A stretch of 64,000 nucleotides of DNA from Mycolicibacterium rhodesiae NBB3 (GCF_000230895.2 NC_016604.1:5828001-5892000); one strand, 5' to 3'; shown: positions 25,384 to 34,043, counted from the first letter of the stretch. A program made the numbers and translations. The notes: a model not told the origin generated them from the sequence alone.

Positions 25384-25413
25384 CAAAGGCCCCCGGAAGT
25401 CCGGGGGCCTTTG
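25384..25413 (-). terminator. Strong terminator of the rpsB-tsf operon
   Basis: Perfect 13-bp arms CAAAGGCCCCCGG and CCGGGGGCCTTTG around a 4-nt loop, 13 bp beyond the tsf stop. On the minus strand the 3' arm ends CCTTTG. This is the clearest intrinsic-type terminator in the window. Confidence 0.88.
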
Positions 25414-25426
25414 CGATAGTGCGTCG

Positions 25427-26254
25427 TTACGCCTGACCGACCTCGAAGCGCACGAACCGGGTGACGGTCACGCCAGCCTCGTCGAGCAGAGCCTTGACGG
25501 TCTTCTTGTTGTCGGAGACCGACGGCTGATCCAACAGCACGACGTCCTTGTAGAAGCCGGTCACGCGACCCTCGACGATCTTCGGCAGAGCCTGCTCAGG
25601 CTTGCCCTCCTCCTTGGCCGTCTCCTCGGCGATACGCCGCTCATTGGCGACGATGTCCTCGGGCACGTCCTCACGGGTGAGGTACTTCGCCTTCAGCGCG
25701 GCGATCTGCAACGCCACGGCGTGCGCAGCGGCAGTGCCTTTTTCGTTGTCGCCGGATTCGTATTCGACCAGCACACCCACGCCGGGCGGCAGGTCGGCAG
25801 AGCGCTTGTGCAGGTATGTCTCGACGTTGCCGTCGAAGTACGCGACGCGGCGCAGTTCGAGCTTCTCGCCGATCTTCGCCGACAGGTCCGCGATCAGCTG
25901 CTCGACCGTCGTGTCACCGACCTTGGCCGCCTTGAGAGCGTCGACGTCGGTGGCCTTCGCCGCCGCGGCGGCCGCGACGATCTGGTCGGCCGCGGCCTGG
26001 AACTCGGCGTTCTTGGCCACGAAGTCGGTCTCGGAGTTCAGCTCGATCAGTGCGCCGTCCTTGGCCGCGACGAGACCCTCGGCAGTCGCACGCTCGGCGC
26101 GCTTGCCGACGTCCTTAGCACCTTTGATGCGCAGGAGTTCAACGGCCTTGTCGAAGTCGCCCTCGGACTCGACCAGTGCGTTCTTGGAGTCGAGCATGCC
26201 GGCACCGGTGAGTTCCCGAAGTCGCTTCACATCGGCAGCGGTGTAGTTCGCCAT
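25427..26254 (-). CDS. tsf: Elongation factor Ts, 275 aa
   Basis: Guanine-nucleotide exchange factor for EF-Tu. The N-terminal UBA-like helices MANYTAADVKRLRELTGAGMLDSKNAL and ALVESEGDFDKAVELLRIKG are diagnostic. The core has ETDFVAKNAEFQAAAD, with the TDF-V-N motif that contacts EF-Tu. The C-terminus carries EEGKPEQALPKIVEGRV and FYKDVVLLDQPSV. Length 275 is typical of mycobacteria. It starts 12 bp after rpsB and ends at a strong terminator. Ortholog position: Rv2889c. Confidence 0.98.
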   Translation of the reverse strand: MANYTAADVKRLRELTGAGMLDSKNALVESEGDFDKAVELLRIKGAKDVGKRAERATAEGLVAAKDGALIELNSETDFVAKNAEFQAAADQIVAAAAAAKATDVDALKAAKVGDTTVEQLIADLSAKIGEKLELRRVAYFDGNVETYLHKRSADLPPGVGVLVEYESGDNEKGTAAAHAVALQIAALKAKYLTREDVPEDIVANERRIAEETAKEEGKPEQALPKIVEGRVTGFYKDVVLLDQPSVSDNKKTVKALLDEAGVTVTRFVRFEVGQA

Positions 26255-26266
26255 ATCAGCCTTTCC

Positions 26267-27103
26267 CTATGACTGTTGGGGTGTTTCGGCGGCAGGGGCG
26301 CCGTCGGCCCCACCGGCCTCGGTGGACGCGGTCGCGCCTGCGAGCAGCTCCTGCTCCCACTCGGCGAGCGGCTCGGCACCTTCGGCCTGGGCTTCTCCAT
26401 CACCCTTGCCTGCGCCGGCGCGGGCCTGCAGTCCCTCGGCGACCGCAGAGGCCACCACCTTGGTCAGCAGTGCCGCCGACCGGATCGCATCGTCGTTGCC
26501 CGGAATCGGGTAGTCGACGAGATCGGGATCGCAGTTGGTGTCGAGGATCGCGATGATCGGGATGTTGAGCTTGCGGGCCTCTGCGACCGCGAGGTGCTCC
26601 TTGTTGGTGTCGACGACCCAGATGGCCGAGGGCACCTTCTGCATGTCGCGGATACCGCCGAGGCTGCGCTCGAGCTTGTTCTTCTCGCGGGTAAGCATCA
26701 GGATTTCCTTTTTGGTGCGACCCTCGAAGCCACCGGTCTGCTCCATCGCCTCGAGTTCCTTGAGGCGCTGCAGGCGCTTGTGCACGGTCGAAAAGTTGGT
26801 GAGCATGCCGCCCAGCCAGCGCTGGTTCACGTAGGGCATGCCGACGCGGGTCGCCTCTTCGGCGATCGACTCCTGGGCCTGCTTCTTGGTGCCGACGAAC
26901 ATGATGCTGCCGCCATGAGCAACAGTCTCTTTGACGAACTCGTACGCCTTGTCGATGTAGGTCAGCGTCTGCTGCAGATCGATGATGTAGATGCCGTTGC
27001 GGTCAGTGAAGATGAACCGCTTCATCTTGGGATTCCAGCGACGGGTCTGGTGCCCGAAGTGGGTGCCGCTGTCCAGCAGCTGCTTCATGGTTACAACAGC
27101 CAT
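26267..27103 (-). CDS. rpsB: 30S ribosomal protein S2, 278 aa
   Basis: Recognised from MAVVTMKQLLDSGTHFGHQTRRWNPKMKRFIF, IIDLQQTLTYIDKAYEFV, MFVGTKKQAQESI, MPYVNQRWLGGMLTNFST, IWVVDTNKEHLAVAEARKL and IPIIAILDTNCDPDLVDYPIPGNDDAI. A 50-residue Ala/Glu/Gly-rich tail follows, as in mycobacterial S2. The start is the ATG at 27103. An extended reading to 27250 adds non-family sequence. First gene of the rpsB-tsf operon. Ortholog position: Rv2890c. Confidence 0.98.
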   Translation of the reverse strand: MAVVTMKQLLDSGTHFGHQTRRWNPKMKRFIFTDRNGIYIIDLQQTLTYIDKAYEFVKETVAHGGSIMFVGTKKQAQESIAEEATRVGMPYVNQRWLGGMLTNFSTVHKRLQRLKELEAMEQTGGFEGRTKKEILMLTREKNKLERSLGGIRDMQKVPSAIWVVDTNKEHLAVAEARKLNIPIIAILDTNCDPDLVDYPIPGNDDAIRSAALLTKVVASAVAEGLQARAGAGKGDGEAQAEGAEPLAEWEQELLAGATASTEAGGADGAPAAETPQQS

Positions 27104-27450
27104 AGTCGGCCATGTCCTCTTTTTGTCGGTTGTCGTCCGGCGTCGGGTGATGCCGAACCCTGGTGACTGCGCAGATGCCAGACCCATCCGTACGACGGGA
27201 CCGACGGCATCCGGAATTCGACCTAGCGGAACGGGTCGAGCTGCAGACACGCGAAGTCAGCCCGCGCAAGCGAGCTGCGGGTAGGAGTTTACACGCTGTT
27301 GGAGGGTGCTTTTTCCGTCCGGAGGGCAGGAGCGATGGGCCCACGCCCGTAGGGCAGGGGACGACCCGGGATTTTCCACAGTGAGCTGCTGGTCCACAGA
27401 TGTGCAGTTCACTATGGCTTGTGCCAGGGGTGCGACGCTGAACTGGGGGG
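27104..27450. other. 347-bp divergent promoter region, rpsB / M23 peptidase
   Basis: No gene is supported here. The minus strand holds a possible extended -10-like element, TGTAAACT (around 27283-27290), about 180 bp ahead of rpsB, so the operon may have a long 5' leader. A conserved leader structure could not be identified by eye. The plus strand has GGGGGG just before the peptidase ATG at 27451. Confidence 0.4.
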
Positions 27451-27939
27451 ATGCGATTTTTCGCACTGCTTCTCACGGTCGCGATCGCACTGGGGGCGCC
27501 GGCTTCTGCGGATGGTGAGCGGCTGGAGTGGCCGCTGCGGCCACGACCTGCTGTTATGCGGATGTTCGACGCTCCGTCACCGAACTGGCAGCCGGGCCAT
27601 CGCGGCGTCGATCTCGCAGGCACACCCGGTCAGCGCGTGTACGCCGCGGCGCCGGGAACGGTCGTGTTCGCCGGCGAACTCGCAGGTCGGCCCGTGGTGT
27701 CGGTCGCCCATCGGGGCGGTCTGCGCACCAGCTACGAGCCCGTCGTGGCAGCGGTACGGGCCGGTCAGCGCATCGACGCCGGCACGATGCTCGGCGAATT
27801 GCAGGCCGGGCATGCCGGCTGCGCTGCGCCCGCCTGCCTGCACTGGGGCGCGATGTGGGGCCCGGCGTCACGCGCCGACTACGTCGACCCGTTGGGCCTG
27901 CTGGCGAGTACGCCGATCCGCCTCAAGCCCGTCCGCTAG
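27451..27939 (+). CDS. Secreted M23-family (LytM) metallopeptidase, Rv2891-like, 162 aa
   Basis: A Sec signal peptide (MRFFALLLTVAIALGAPASA, likely cut after residue 20) precedes a single M23 domain. Zinc ligands are H50 and D54 in HRGVDLAG and the second His in CLHWG (the usual HxH pair appears as LHW with one His). VYAAAPGTVVFAGELAGRPVVSVAHRGGLRTSYEPV is the domain's central beta sheet. Such enzymes cut peptidoglycan cross-links or activate amidases. The missing first His of the HxH motif may make it a regulatory LytM domain rather than an active enzyme. Position and type match M. tuberculosis Rv2891. Confidence 0.9.
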   Translation: MRFFALLLTVAIALGAPASADGERLEWPLRPRPAVMRMFDAPSPNWQPGHRGVDLAGTPGQRVYAAAPGTVVFAGELAGRPVVSVAHRGGLRTSYEPVVAAVRAGQRIDAGTMLGELQAGHAGCAAPACLHWGAMWGPASRADYVDPLGLLASTPIRLKPVR

Positions 27940-27992
27940 GCGATTTCGGTGCGCGCACGAACGCTGAGCGATCGCTTGCGCACCGAAATCGC
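27940..27992. repeat. Inverted repeat between convergent peptidase and xerC genes
   Basis: Perfect 15-bp arms GCGATTTCGGTGCGC and GCGCACCGAAATCGC start directly after the peptidase stop. The loop contains a self-complementary AGCGATCGCT (27967-27976). It fills nearly the whole gap to the xerC stop at 27999, so bidirectional termination is likely. Confidence 0.8.
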
Positions 27993-27998
27993 AGGTTT

Positions 27999-28910
27999 TC
28001 AGGCGCGCGGGTGGGCCTGATCGTGCACGGCACGCAGTCGCGCGACGGTGACGTGCGTATAGAGCTGCGTAGTGGCGAGAGTCGAATGGCCGAGCAGCTC
28101 CTGCACGACACGCAGGTCGGCTCCACCCTCGAGCAGATGCGTAGCCGCGCTGTGTCGCAGCCCGTGCGGGCCAATATCGGGTGCGCCATCGACCGCGGCC
28201 ATCGTCTGGTGCACGACCGTCCGGGCCTGCCGCGGATCGAGCCGGCGTCCACGCGCCCCGAGCAGCAGCGCCGGACCGGAGTTCGCAGTCGCGAGACCCG
28301 GCCTGCCGTCGGACAGCCATGACCCGAGAGCCGCCTGCGCAGGCGCACCGAACGGCACCGTGCGCTGCTTGTTGCCCTTGCCAAGCACTCGCAGCAGCCG
28401 TCGCGACATGTCGACGTCGTCGATGTCCAGTCCGCACAGCTCGCTGACCCGGATGCCGCTGGCATACAGCAGCTCTACGATCAGCTGGTCGCGCAGGGCG
28501 AGCGGATCGCCTTGCTGTGCACCGGATTTCGCGGCCGCCATCGCGTCGAGCGCCTGATCCTGGCGCAGCACAGCTGGCAGCGTTCGGCGAGACTTCGGTA
28601 TCTGCAGGCGTGCCGCCGGGTCACTCGCGATCAGTCCGCGTCGCATCGCCCACGCGGTGAAGGTCTTGGCAGCTGAGGTGCGTCTGGCCAGCGTCGTCCT
28701 GGCGGCCCCCGATGCGGCCTGAGCGGCCAGCCACGAGCGCAGCACCGGAAGGCTCAGCGCGTCGATGCCTGCGTCGGGCCTGCGCTCGGCGACGAAGTCG
28801 AACAGCGATCGCAAATCGCCGAGGTACGCGCGGCGGGTGTGGTCGGAGCGGCCGCGCTCCAGCGCGAGGTACTCGTCGAACTCCTCCAGGATCGCGTCCA
28901 CGCCGTCCAC
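27999..28910 (-). CDS. xerC: Tyrosine recombinase XerC, 303 aa
   Basis: Site-specific recombinase that resolves chromosome dimers at dif together with XerD. The SAM-like N-terminal domain reads EEFDEYLALERGRSDHTRRAYLGDLRSLF. The catalytic domain has all expected residues: Arg in LLYASGIRVSELCGLD, Lys in VLGKGNKQRTVPF, His-Arg in GPHGLRHSAATHLLE, His in LLGHSTLATTQ and Tyr in LYTHVTVARL. Length and position (Rv2894c) fit the housekeeping enzyme, not an integrase of a mobile island. Confidence 0.96.
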   Translation of the reverse strand: MDGVDAILEEFDEYLALERGRSDHTRRAYLGDLRSLFDFVAERRPDAGIDALSLPVLRSWLAAQAASGAARTTLARRTSAAKTFTAWAMRRGLIASDPAARLQIPKSRRTLPAVLRQDQALDAMAAAKSGAQQGDPLALRDQLIVELLYASGIRVSELCGLDIDDVDMSRRLLRVLGKGNKQRTVPFGAPAQAALGSWLSDGRPGLATANSGPALLLGARGRRLDPRQARTVVHQTMAAVDGAPDIGPHGLRHSAATHLLEGGADLRVVQELLGHSTLATTQLYTHVTVARLRAVHDQAHPRA

Positions 28911-28931
28911 CGTCGCAGACGATTCCGCGAA

Positions 28932-30092
28932 TCAGGTGACGCGTCGCAGCGTGTCGGGAGTCAGTTCCTTCAGCGACCGGTACCCGTCGACCGCCATGGT
29001 CAGGTCGGCCTCGGCGAGCAGCGACCGCAGCACGTGCACGATGCCGTCCTCCCCGCCCAGCGCGAGACCGTAGGTGTACGGCCTACCTATCGCGACGGCC
29101 GAGGCGCCCAGCGCGATGGCCTTGACAATGTCCACGCCGCTGCGGATGCCCGAGTCGAAGAGCACTGGGATTCCATCGGCGGCTTCGACGACTCCCGGCA
29201 GGCAATCGATGGCCGGTATCCCACCGTTGGCCTGGCGTCCGCCGTGGTTGGAGCAGTAGATCGCGTCGACGCCACCGTCTTTCGCGCGCCGCACATCGTC
29301 GGGATGACATATCCCCTTGAGCAGGATCGGCAATGTGGTCAGCGAGCGCAACCACGGTAGGTCGTCCCACGTGAGCGGATTCCCGAAGATCGAGATCCAC
29401 TGCATGATCGCGGCCTGCGGATTCTCCTCGAACGGCTGCGCCAGGCTGTCGAGGAACACCGGATCGCTGGTGTAGTTGGCCAGGCAATGACCACGCAGGA
29501 ACGGGAAGTTCGACGTCGTCAGGTCCCGCGGCCGCCAGCCCGGAATCCAGGTGTCGAGTGTCACGACGATGCCTTTGAATCCCGCGGCCTCGGCGCGGTG
29601 CACGAAGCTCGCGGCCACGTCGCGATCTTTCGGTGTGTAGAGCTGGAAAAACCCTGGCGTATCGCCCAATTCGGCGGCGACGTCCTCCATCGGATCCGCT
29701 GACATCGTCGATGCGATCATCGGGACGCCGGTGCGGGCCGCGGCTCGGGCCGTCGCGAGGTCGCCGCGCCCGTCCTGCGCGCACAGCGCGATGACACCGA
29801 CGGGCGCCAGCATTGCCGGCGACGGCAGGTTCAGCCCGAGGAAGTCCACCGACAGGTCGCGTTCGGCCGCGCCGACGAACATCCGGGGCATCAACCCCCA
29901 GTTCTCGAAGGCGGTGACATTGACGCGCTGGGTTCGTTCATCGCCCGCGCCACCCGCGACATATGACCAAATCCCCGGTGACATCGCGGCCTGCGCCTTG
30001 GCCTCCAGCTCCGCGAAGGACATCGGGAGCAACGGCAGCACACCCGACAGCCCCTGCAGGTAGATCTCGAATTCGTAATCGCTGAATGCCAT
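28932..30092 (-). CDS. FMN-dependent alpha-hydroxy-acid oxidase, lactate 2-monooxygenase-like, 386 aa
   Basis: A TIM-barrel flavoenzyme. The opening LPMSFAELEAKAQAAM, SYVAGGAGDERTQRVNVTAFENWGLMPRMF, VIALCAQDGRGDLATARAAARTGVP, TLDTWIPGWRPRDLTTSNFPFLRGHCLANY and CSNHGGRQANGGIPAIDCLP (catalytic His and Arg) match the M. smegmatis lactate 2-monooxygenase closely by memory. That enzyme converts L-lactate and O2 to acetate, CO2 and water. The C-terminal AVDGYRSLKELTPDTL is also typical. The product assignment over a simple 2-hydroxyacid oxidase is probable, not proven. In M. tuberculosis this spot holds a PPE gene, so this is a lineage-specific difference. Confidence 0.88.
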   Translation of the reverse strand: MAFSDYEFEIYLQGLSGVLPLLPMSFAELEAKAQAAMSPGIWSYVAGGAGDERTQRVNVTAFENWGLMPRMFVGAAERDLSVDFLGLNLPSPAMLAPVGVIALCAQDGRGDLATARAAARTGVPMIASTMSADPMEDVAAELGDTPGFFQLYTPKDRDVAASFVHRAEAAGFKGIVVTLDTWIPGWRPRDLTTSNFPFLRGHCLANYTSDPVFLDSLAQPFEENPQAAIMQWISIFGNPLTWDDLPWLRSLTTLPILLKGICHPDDVRRAKDGGVDAIYCSNHGGRQANGGIPAIDCLPGVVEAADGIPVLFDSGIRSGVDIVKAIALGASAVAIGRPYTYGLALGGEDGIVHVLRSLLAEADLTMAVDGYRSLKELTPDTLRRVT

Positions 30093-30116
30093 ACGGCTAG
30101 CGTGCCAGGCTCGTCG

Positions 30117-30968
30117 TTACGAGTTGGCCTGTTCGGCCTTCGCGAGCTCGGCCTTCCACTGCCGGAACGTCTCCTCGGTACGCCCGCGACGCCAATACCC
30201 CGAGATCGACGACGCCCACTTCGCGTCGACACCCCGTTCCTTGCGGATGTACGGCCGCAGATTGTGCATCACGGTCTGCGCTTCGCCGTGGATGAACACC
30301 TGCACCTGACCGGGCAGCCACGCGGCGCCCTTGACGGCCTCGATCAGCGGAGCGTGGTCACCGGCCGCCTCCTCGGCTACCAGGTCGGCCCGTCCGCCAC
30401 GGTAGATCCACATGATGTCCACCCCCGGTGGGGCCTTCAATTCGATCTCGTCGTCGGGACCGGCCACCTCGATGAAGACCTGGCCGATAGCGTTGTCCGG
30501 CAAGGCTTCCAACGCCACGCTGATCGCCGGAACCGCTGCCTCATCGCCGGCCAGCAGGTGCCAGTCCGCGGCGGGATCGGGCGCATAAGCGCCGCTGGGT
30601 CCCATCAGATACGCCGGTTGGCCCGGAACCGCCGAATTGGCCCACGGTCCGGCGACACCGTGCTCGCCGTGCACGACGAAGTCGATCGCGATCTCGCGAC
30701 GTTCGGCGTCCACCCGTCGCACCGTGTAGGTGCGGACCGGCGGTTGGCGCTCGGGAGGCAGGGTCTTGAAGCTGTCCTGCGTCAGCGGTTGTGGAAGCGC
30801 GGCGACGTCGACACTGTCGGCAACGAAGATGATCTTGACGTACGCGTCTGTGGAGTCGTTGGGCGTAAAGGTGTCGAAGCCGTCACCGCCGAGCACCACC
30901 CGCGTCAGATGCGGGGTTATCTGCTCGGTACGCACCACTTCGAACGTGTGCACCGGACGTCCTGCCAC
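30117..30968 (-). CDS. viuB: Siderophore-interacting (ViuB-like) FAD reductase, 283 aa
   Basis: A ferredoxin-NADP-reductase-like flavoprotein expected to release iron from ferric siderophores in the cytosol. N-terminal FAD-binding barrel: TRVVLGGDGFDTF, VRTYTVRRVDAERREIAIDFVVHGEHGVAGPWANSAVPGQPAYLMGPSGAY. C-terminal NAD-type domain: HLLAGDEAAVPAISVALEALP, VFIEVAGPDDE and VQVFIHGEAQTVMHNLRPYIRKERGVD, ending with SGYWRRGRTEE, a standard SIP ending. The order next to dprA matches Rv2895c (viuB). No iron box was seen directly upstream. Confidence 0.92.
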   Translation of the reverse strand: MAGRPVHTFEVVRTEQITPHLTRVVLGGDGFDTFTPNDSTDAYVKIIFVADSVDVAALPQPLTQDSFKTLPPERQPPVRTYTVRRVDAERREIAIDFVVHGEHGVAGPWANSAVPGQPAYLMGPSGAYAPDPAADWHLLAGDEAAVPAISVALEALPDNAIGQVFIEVAGPDDEIELKAPPGVDIMWIYRGGRADLVAEEAAGDHAPLIEAVKGAAWLPGQVQVFIHGEAQTVMHNLRPYIRKERGVDAKWASSISGYWRRGRTEETFRQWKAELAKAEQANS

Positions 30969-31033
30969 GGTTCCTCCTGTTGATCGCTCGCCTGTCGAGG
31001 ATACGAGCGCCGGAATACTGCGGGTCGGCTACC

Positions 31034-32155
31034 TCATGTCCGCCGCGCCAGCTTCCACCTACCCTCGCTGCGCACCACCAAACCGGACAGTTCCAGCACC
31101 GCCAGTGGACCCAACACCTGCATCGGCGGCAAGCCTGCGGCCACCGCGACTTCGTCCGCGGTGCGCGAGCCGCGGGCCGGAAGCGCGTCGTAGACGTGCC
31201 TCTCGGCGTCGGCGAGCTCGTCGAGCGGAGATGCGGGGCGCGGCTCCTCGGGCGCGAGTTCGCCCGCGCGGCCGATCAGTTCGACAAGGTCCTCGGTGCG
31301 GGTGATCACATTGGCGCCTGCGCGCAGCAGGGCATGGCACCCTACCGACGCCGAGGACGTCACCGGACCCGGCACAGCACACACCGGTCGGCCGAGTGCA
31401 CCCGCCCACGCGGCGGTGTTGGCTGCACCGCTGCGCGCACCCGCCTCGACGACGACCGTCGCGCCGGCCAGTGCAGCGACCAACCGGTTGCGGGTCAGGA
31501 ACCGGTGCCGCGCGGGTCGCTCGCCGGGTGGGTATTCGCTGATCACAAGACCTTCTCCGCGAACTCGTCGCAACATCGCGGCATGCGCGGCCGGGTACGG
31601 CACGTCGATCCCTCCTGCGAGCACCGCGACGGTCACACCGTCTGCCGCCAACGCCGCGCGGTGTGCGGCGCCGTCGATACCGAAGGCCCCGCCCGAGACG
31701 ACGGCAGCATCGCGTGCCGCCAGACCCGCAGCGAGATCGGCCGCAACGAACTCCCCGTACGCAGTGGCCGCGCGCGTGCCGACGATCGCGGCGGCCCGTT
31801 CGGCGATTCCAGCGAGGTACGCCGGGCCGACAACCCACAGCACCATCGGTTCGTGTGCCTGCGGCCGGCCGCTCACACCGCAGAACGAGTTGAACGCCAA
31901 CAGTGGCCATTCCGCATCGTCCGCATTGATCAACCGCCCACCCATACGATCGAGCGTTTCCAGATCATTTGCCGCACAGTCTATCTGGCGTCTCGCCTCG
32001 GTGCGCCTTGCGATGACGTCGTCGACGTCACCAGTACGCACGCGCTCTGCCGCCTCCACGGGGCCAACCCGTCTGGTCAGCGCCCTCAGCTCGGGGCACG
32101 GAGGTTCCGCGACCCGTGACAGATATGCCCACGCACGTGAGATCTGGTCGGTCAT
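31034..32155 (-). CDS. dprA: DNA-processing protein DprA, 373 aa
   Basis: A RecA-loader/ssDNA-binding Rossmann-fold protein linked to transformation and recombination. LVLWVVGPAYLAG, AIVGTRAATAYGEFVAADLAAGLAARDAAVVSGGAFGIDGAAHRAALAADGVTVAVLAGGIDVPYP and AGATVVVEAGARSGAANTAAWAGALGRPVCAVPGPVTSSASVGCHALLRAGA form the DprA core. The C-terminal winged-helix (DLVRSEGRW end) is also present. The start is the ATG at 32155, overlapping the comM-like stop by 4 bp. Position as Rv2896c. Classical competence in mycobacteria is not established, so its role here may be recombination. Confidence 0.93.
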   Translation of the reverse strand: MTDQISRAWAYLSRVAEPPCPELRALTRRVGPVEAAERVRTGDVDDVIARRTEARRQIDCAANDLETLDRMGGRLINADDAEWPLLAFNSFCGVSGRPQAHEPMVLWVVGPAYLAGIAERAAAIVGTRAATAYGEFVAADLAAGLAARDAAVVSGGAFGIDGAAHRAALAADGVTVAVLAGGIDVPYPAAHAAMLRRVRGEGLVISEYPPGERPARHRFLTRNRLVAALAGATVVVEAGARSGAANTAAWAGALGRPVCAVPGPVTSSASVGCHALLRAGANVITRTEDLVELIGRAGELAPEEPRPASPLDELADAERHVYDALPARGSRTADEVAVAAGLPPMQVLGPLAVLELSGLVVRSEGRWKLARRT

Positions 32156-33663
32156 CGCGCTCCCCCGCTCTGTCGAAAGCTCAGTGCGGTGCTGACGTCC
32201 TCCAGCACCGGTGAGGTTCGCCCCGCCAGGTCGGCGAGCGTCCAGGCGACCCGCAGACTGCGATCTGCTCCACGCATGCTGATCTGCTTCCGGTCAAGAG
32301 CCCCGCTCAACGGCTTCATCACTGCGGGGGGAAGGCGAAACCTCTTGCGCAACAGGGATCCGCTGACCTCGGCGTTGGTGCGGATGCCGTAGGGACCCCA
32401 CCGCTCCGCCGCCGCCTGACGCGCGGTCGCCACGCGCTGACAGACGGCGGCGGTGGACTCGCCTTCTTGCTGAGCGAACGCGCCCGCTAGTTGCGGGTGC
32501 ATCTCCACGACGAGGTCAACCCGATCCAGCAGCGGACCGGACAGCTTGCCCAGATAGCGCCGTTTGACCTGCCCCGGGCAGATGCAGTCCCGCGGATCCG
32601 CAGGCGCACACGGACAGGGATTGGCGGCCAGCACCAACTGGAACCGCGCCGGATACCGCGCCACGCCATCGCGTCGGGCCAGCCGAATCTCGCCGTCCTC
32701 CAGAGGCGTGCGCAATGCCTCCATCACACTGACACCGATCTCCGCGCATTCGTCGAGGAACAACACGCCGCGGTGGGCCCGGCTGACCGCACCGGGCCGG
32801 GCCATTCCGCTGCCGCCACCGACCATCGCCGCAACGGACGAGGTGTGGTGCGGTGCGACAAACGGCGGTCGCGTGATCAACGGCGTACTGCCCGAAAGCA
32901 GGCCCGCGACCGAATGGATCGCGGTCACCTCGAGCGCCTCACTCTCGGTCAGCGTCGGCAGCAATCCTGGAAGCCATTGCGCGAGCATAGTTTTCCCGAT
33001 GCCGGGCGGACCGGTCAGCATCAGGTGGTGCGCACCCGCTGCGGCCACTTCGACCGCATATCGGGCCTGCGTCTGCCCGATCACGTCGGCGAGGTCGGCT
33101 GTCGGCGATGGCGCGGGAGACGGTGTCTCGACGCTCTCCTCGAGTTGTCCTTTTCCCTCGATCCACGACTTCAACTGGCCGAGCGTTCGCACGCCTTTGA
33201 CATCGATATCGTGCACCAGCGCCGCTTCGGCAAGGTTCTCGACCGGCACGACGACGAGCGGCCACCCCTCTCGTTTGGCGGCCAGTACGGCCGGAAGAAC
33301 ACCCTTGACCGGCCGCACACGACCGTCGAGTGCCAATTCGCCCAGCAGCACCGTCTTTTCCAGCCTGTTCCACTCCGCCTTCCCGTGCGCCGACATCACC
33401 GCCATAGCCAGCGCGATGTCGTAGACGGAGCCCATCTTCGGCAGTGTGGCCGGCGAGAGTGCCAGCGTCAGGCGCGCCTGCGGCCAGTCGCTGCCGCAGT
33501 TGGTGATCGCGGCGCGCACCCGGTCTCGCGACTCCTGCAACGCGGCGTCGGGAAGCCCGACCAGATGCACGCCGGGCAGTCCGGAAGTGATGTCGGCTTC
33601 GATCTCCACGATGTGGCCGTCGAGACCGCGAACGGCCACCGAGAAGGCTCGGCCCAGCGCCAT
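32152..33663 (-). CDS. ComM/YifB-family AAA+ ATPase, 503 aa
   Basis: A Mg-chelatase-like AAA+ protein; in naturally competent bacteria ComM drives branch migration in recombination. The N-terminal Lon-like domain (MALGRAFSVAVRGLDGHIVEIEADITSGLPGVHLVGLPDAALQESRDRV) is followed by the Walker A loop LTGPPGIGKTMLAQWLPGLLP, Walker B region GVLFLDECAEIG, a zinc-like ANPCPCAPADPRDCICP segment and the C-terminal lid. The start is the ATG at 33663, overlapping the yraN-like stop by 1 bp. A longer reading to 33774 lies in the upstream gene. Ortholog position: Rv2897c. Confidence 0.94.
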   Translation of the reverse strand: MALGRAFSVAVRGLDGHIVEIEADITSGLPGVHLVGLPDAALQESRDRVRAAITNCGSDWPQARLTLALSPATLPKMGSVYDIALAMAVMSAHGKAEWNRLEKTVLLGELALDGRVRPVKGVLPAVLAAKREGWPLVVVPVENLAEAALVHDIDVKGVRTLGQLKSWIEGKGQLEESVETPSPAPSPTADLADVIGQTQARYAVEVAAAGAHHLMLTGPPGIGKTMLAQWLPGLLPTLTESEALEVTAIHSVAGLLSGSTPLITRPPFVAPHHTSSVAAMVGGGSGMARPGAVSRAHRGVLFLDECAEIGVSVMEALRTPLEDGEIRLARRDGVARYPARFQLVLAANPCPCAPADPRDCICPGQVKRRYLGKLSGPLLDRVDLVVEMHPQLAGAFAQQEGESTAAVCQRVATARQAAAERWGPYGIRTNAEVSGSLLRKRFRLPPAVMKPLSGALDRKQISMRGADRSLRVAWTLADLAGRTSPVLEDVSTALSFRQSGGAR

Positions 33664-34043
33664 CAGCCCACTCCCCGCAGGTGGGTGATCTCGGGAATGG
33701 GCCGCCGCCCGATGCGCACGCCGATCACATCGATGCGAACCGAGGCCCATCGGGTGTCCTGGCGGGCCAACCACAACCCGGCGAGCCGCCGCAACCGGCG
33801 CAGTTTCTCCGGTGTGACGGCATGTTCGACACCGCCGAAACGGTCAGTGGTGCGGGTCTTCACCTCGACGAACACCACGATGCGTGCGGTGTCGTCGGCC
33901 GCGATGACATCGAGTTCGCCATAGCGGCAGCGCCAGTTGCGCGCCAACACCCGCAGCCCCGACGACTGCAGATGCTCAACCGCCAAACGCTCTCCGAGTG
34001 CGCCGATTTCGGCGCGAGTCCACGACGTCTTGGGAAAAGTCAT
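33663..34043 (-). CDS. yraN: YraN-family (UPF0102) endonuclease-like protein, 126 aa
   Basis: A restriction-endonuclease-fold protein. LGERLAVEHLQSSGLRVLARNWRCRYGELDVIAADDTARIVVFVEVKTRTTDRFGG contains the PD-(D/E)xK-like ELD...EVK triad. VRIDVIGVRIGRRP lies near the end. The usual catalytic residues are in place, but the function of the family is not settled. The start is the ATG at 34043 (MTFPKTSWTRAEIG). A longer reading to 34265 is not family-like. First gene of the yraN-comM-dprA run. Ortholog position: Rv2898c. Confidence 0.92.
   Translation of the reverse strand: MTFPKTSWTRAEIGALGERLAVEHLQSSGLRVLARNWRCRYGELDVIAADDTARIVVFVEVKTRTTDRFGGVEHAVTPEKLRRLRRLAGLWLARQDTRWASVRIDVIGVRIGRRPIPEITHLRGVG

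Noticed and set aside
27999..28910. Tyrosine recombinase considered as an island integrase
   Set aside because: It has XerC length and motifs and sits in the conserved mycobacterial gene order; no attachment sites or mobile genes are nearby.
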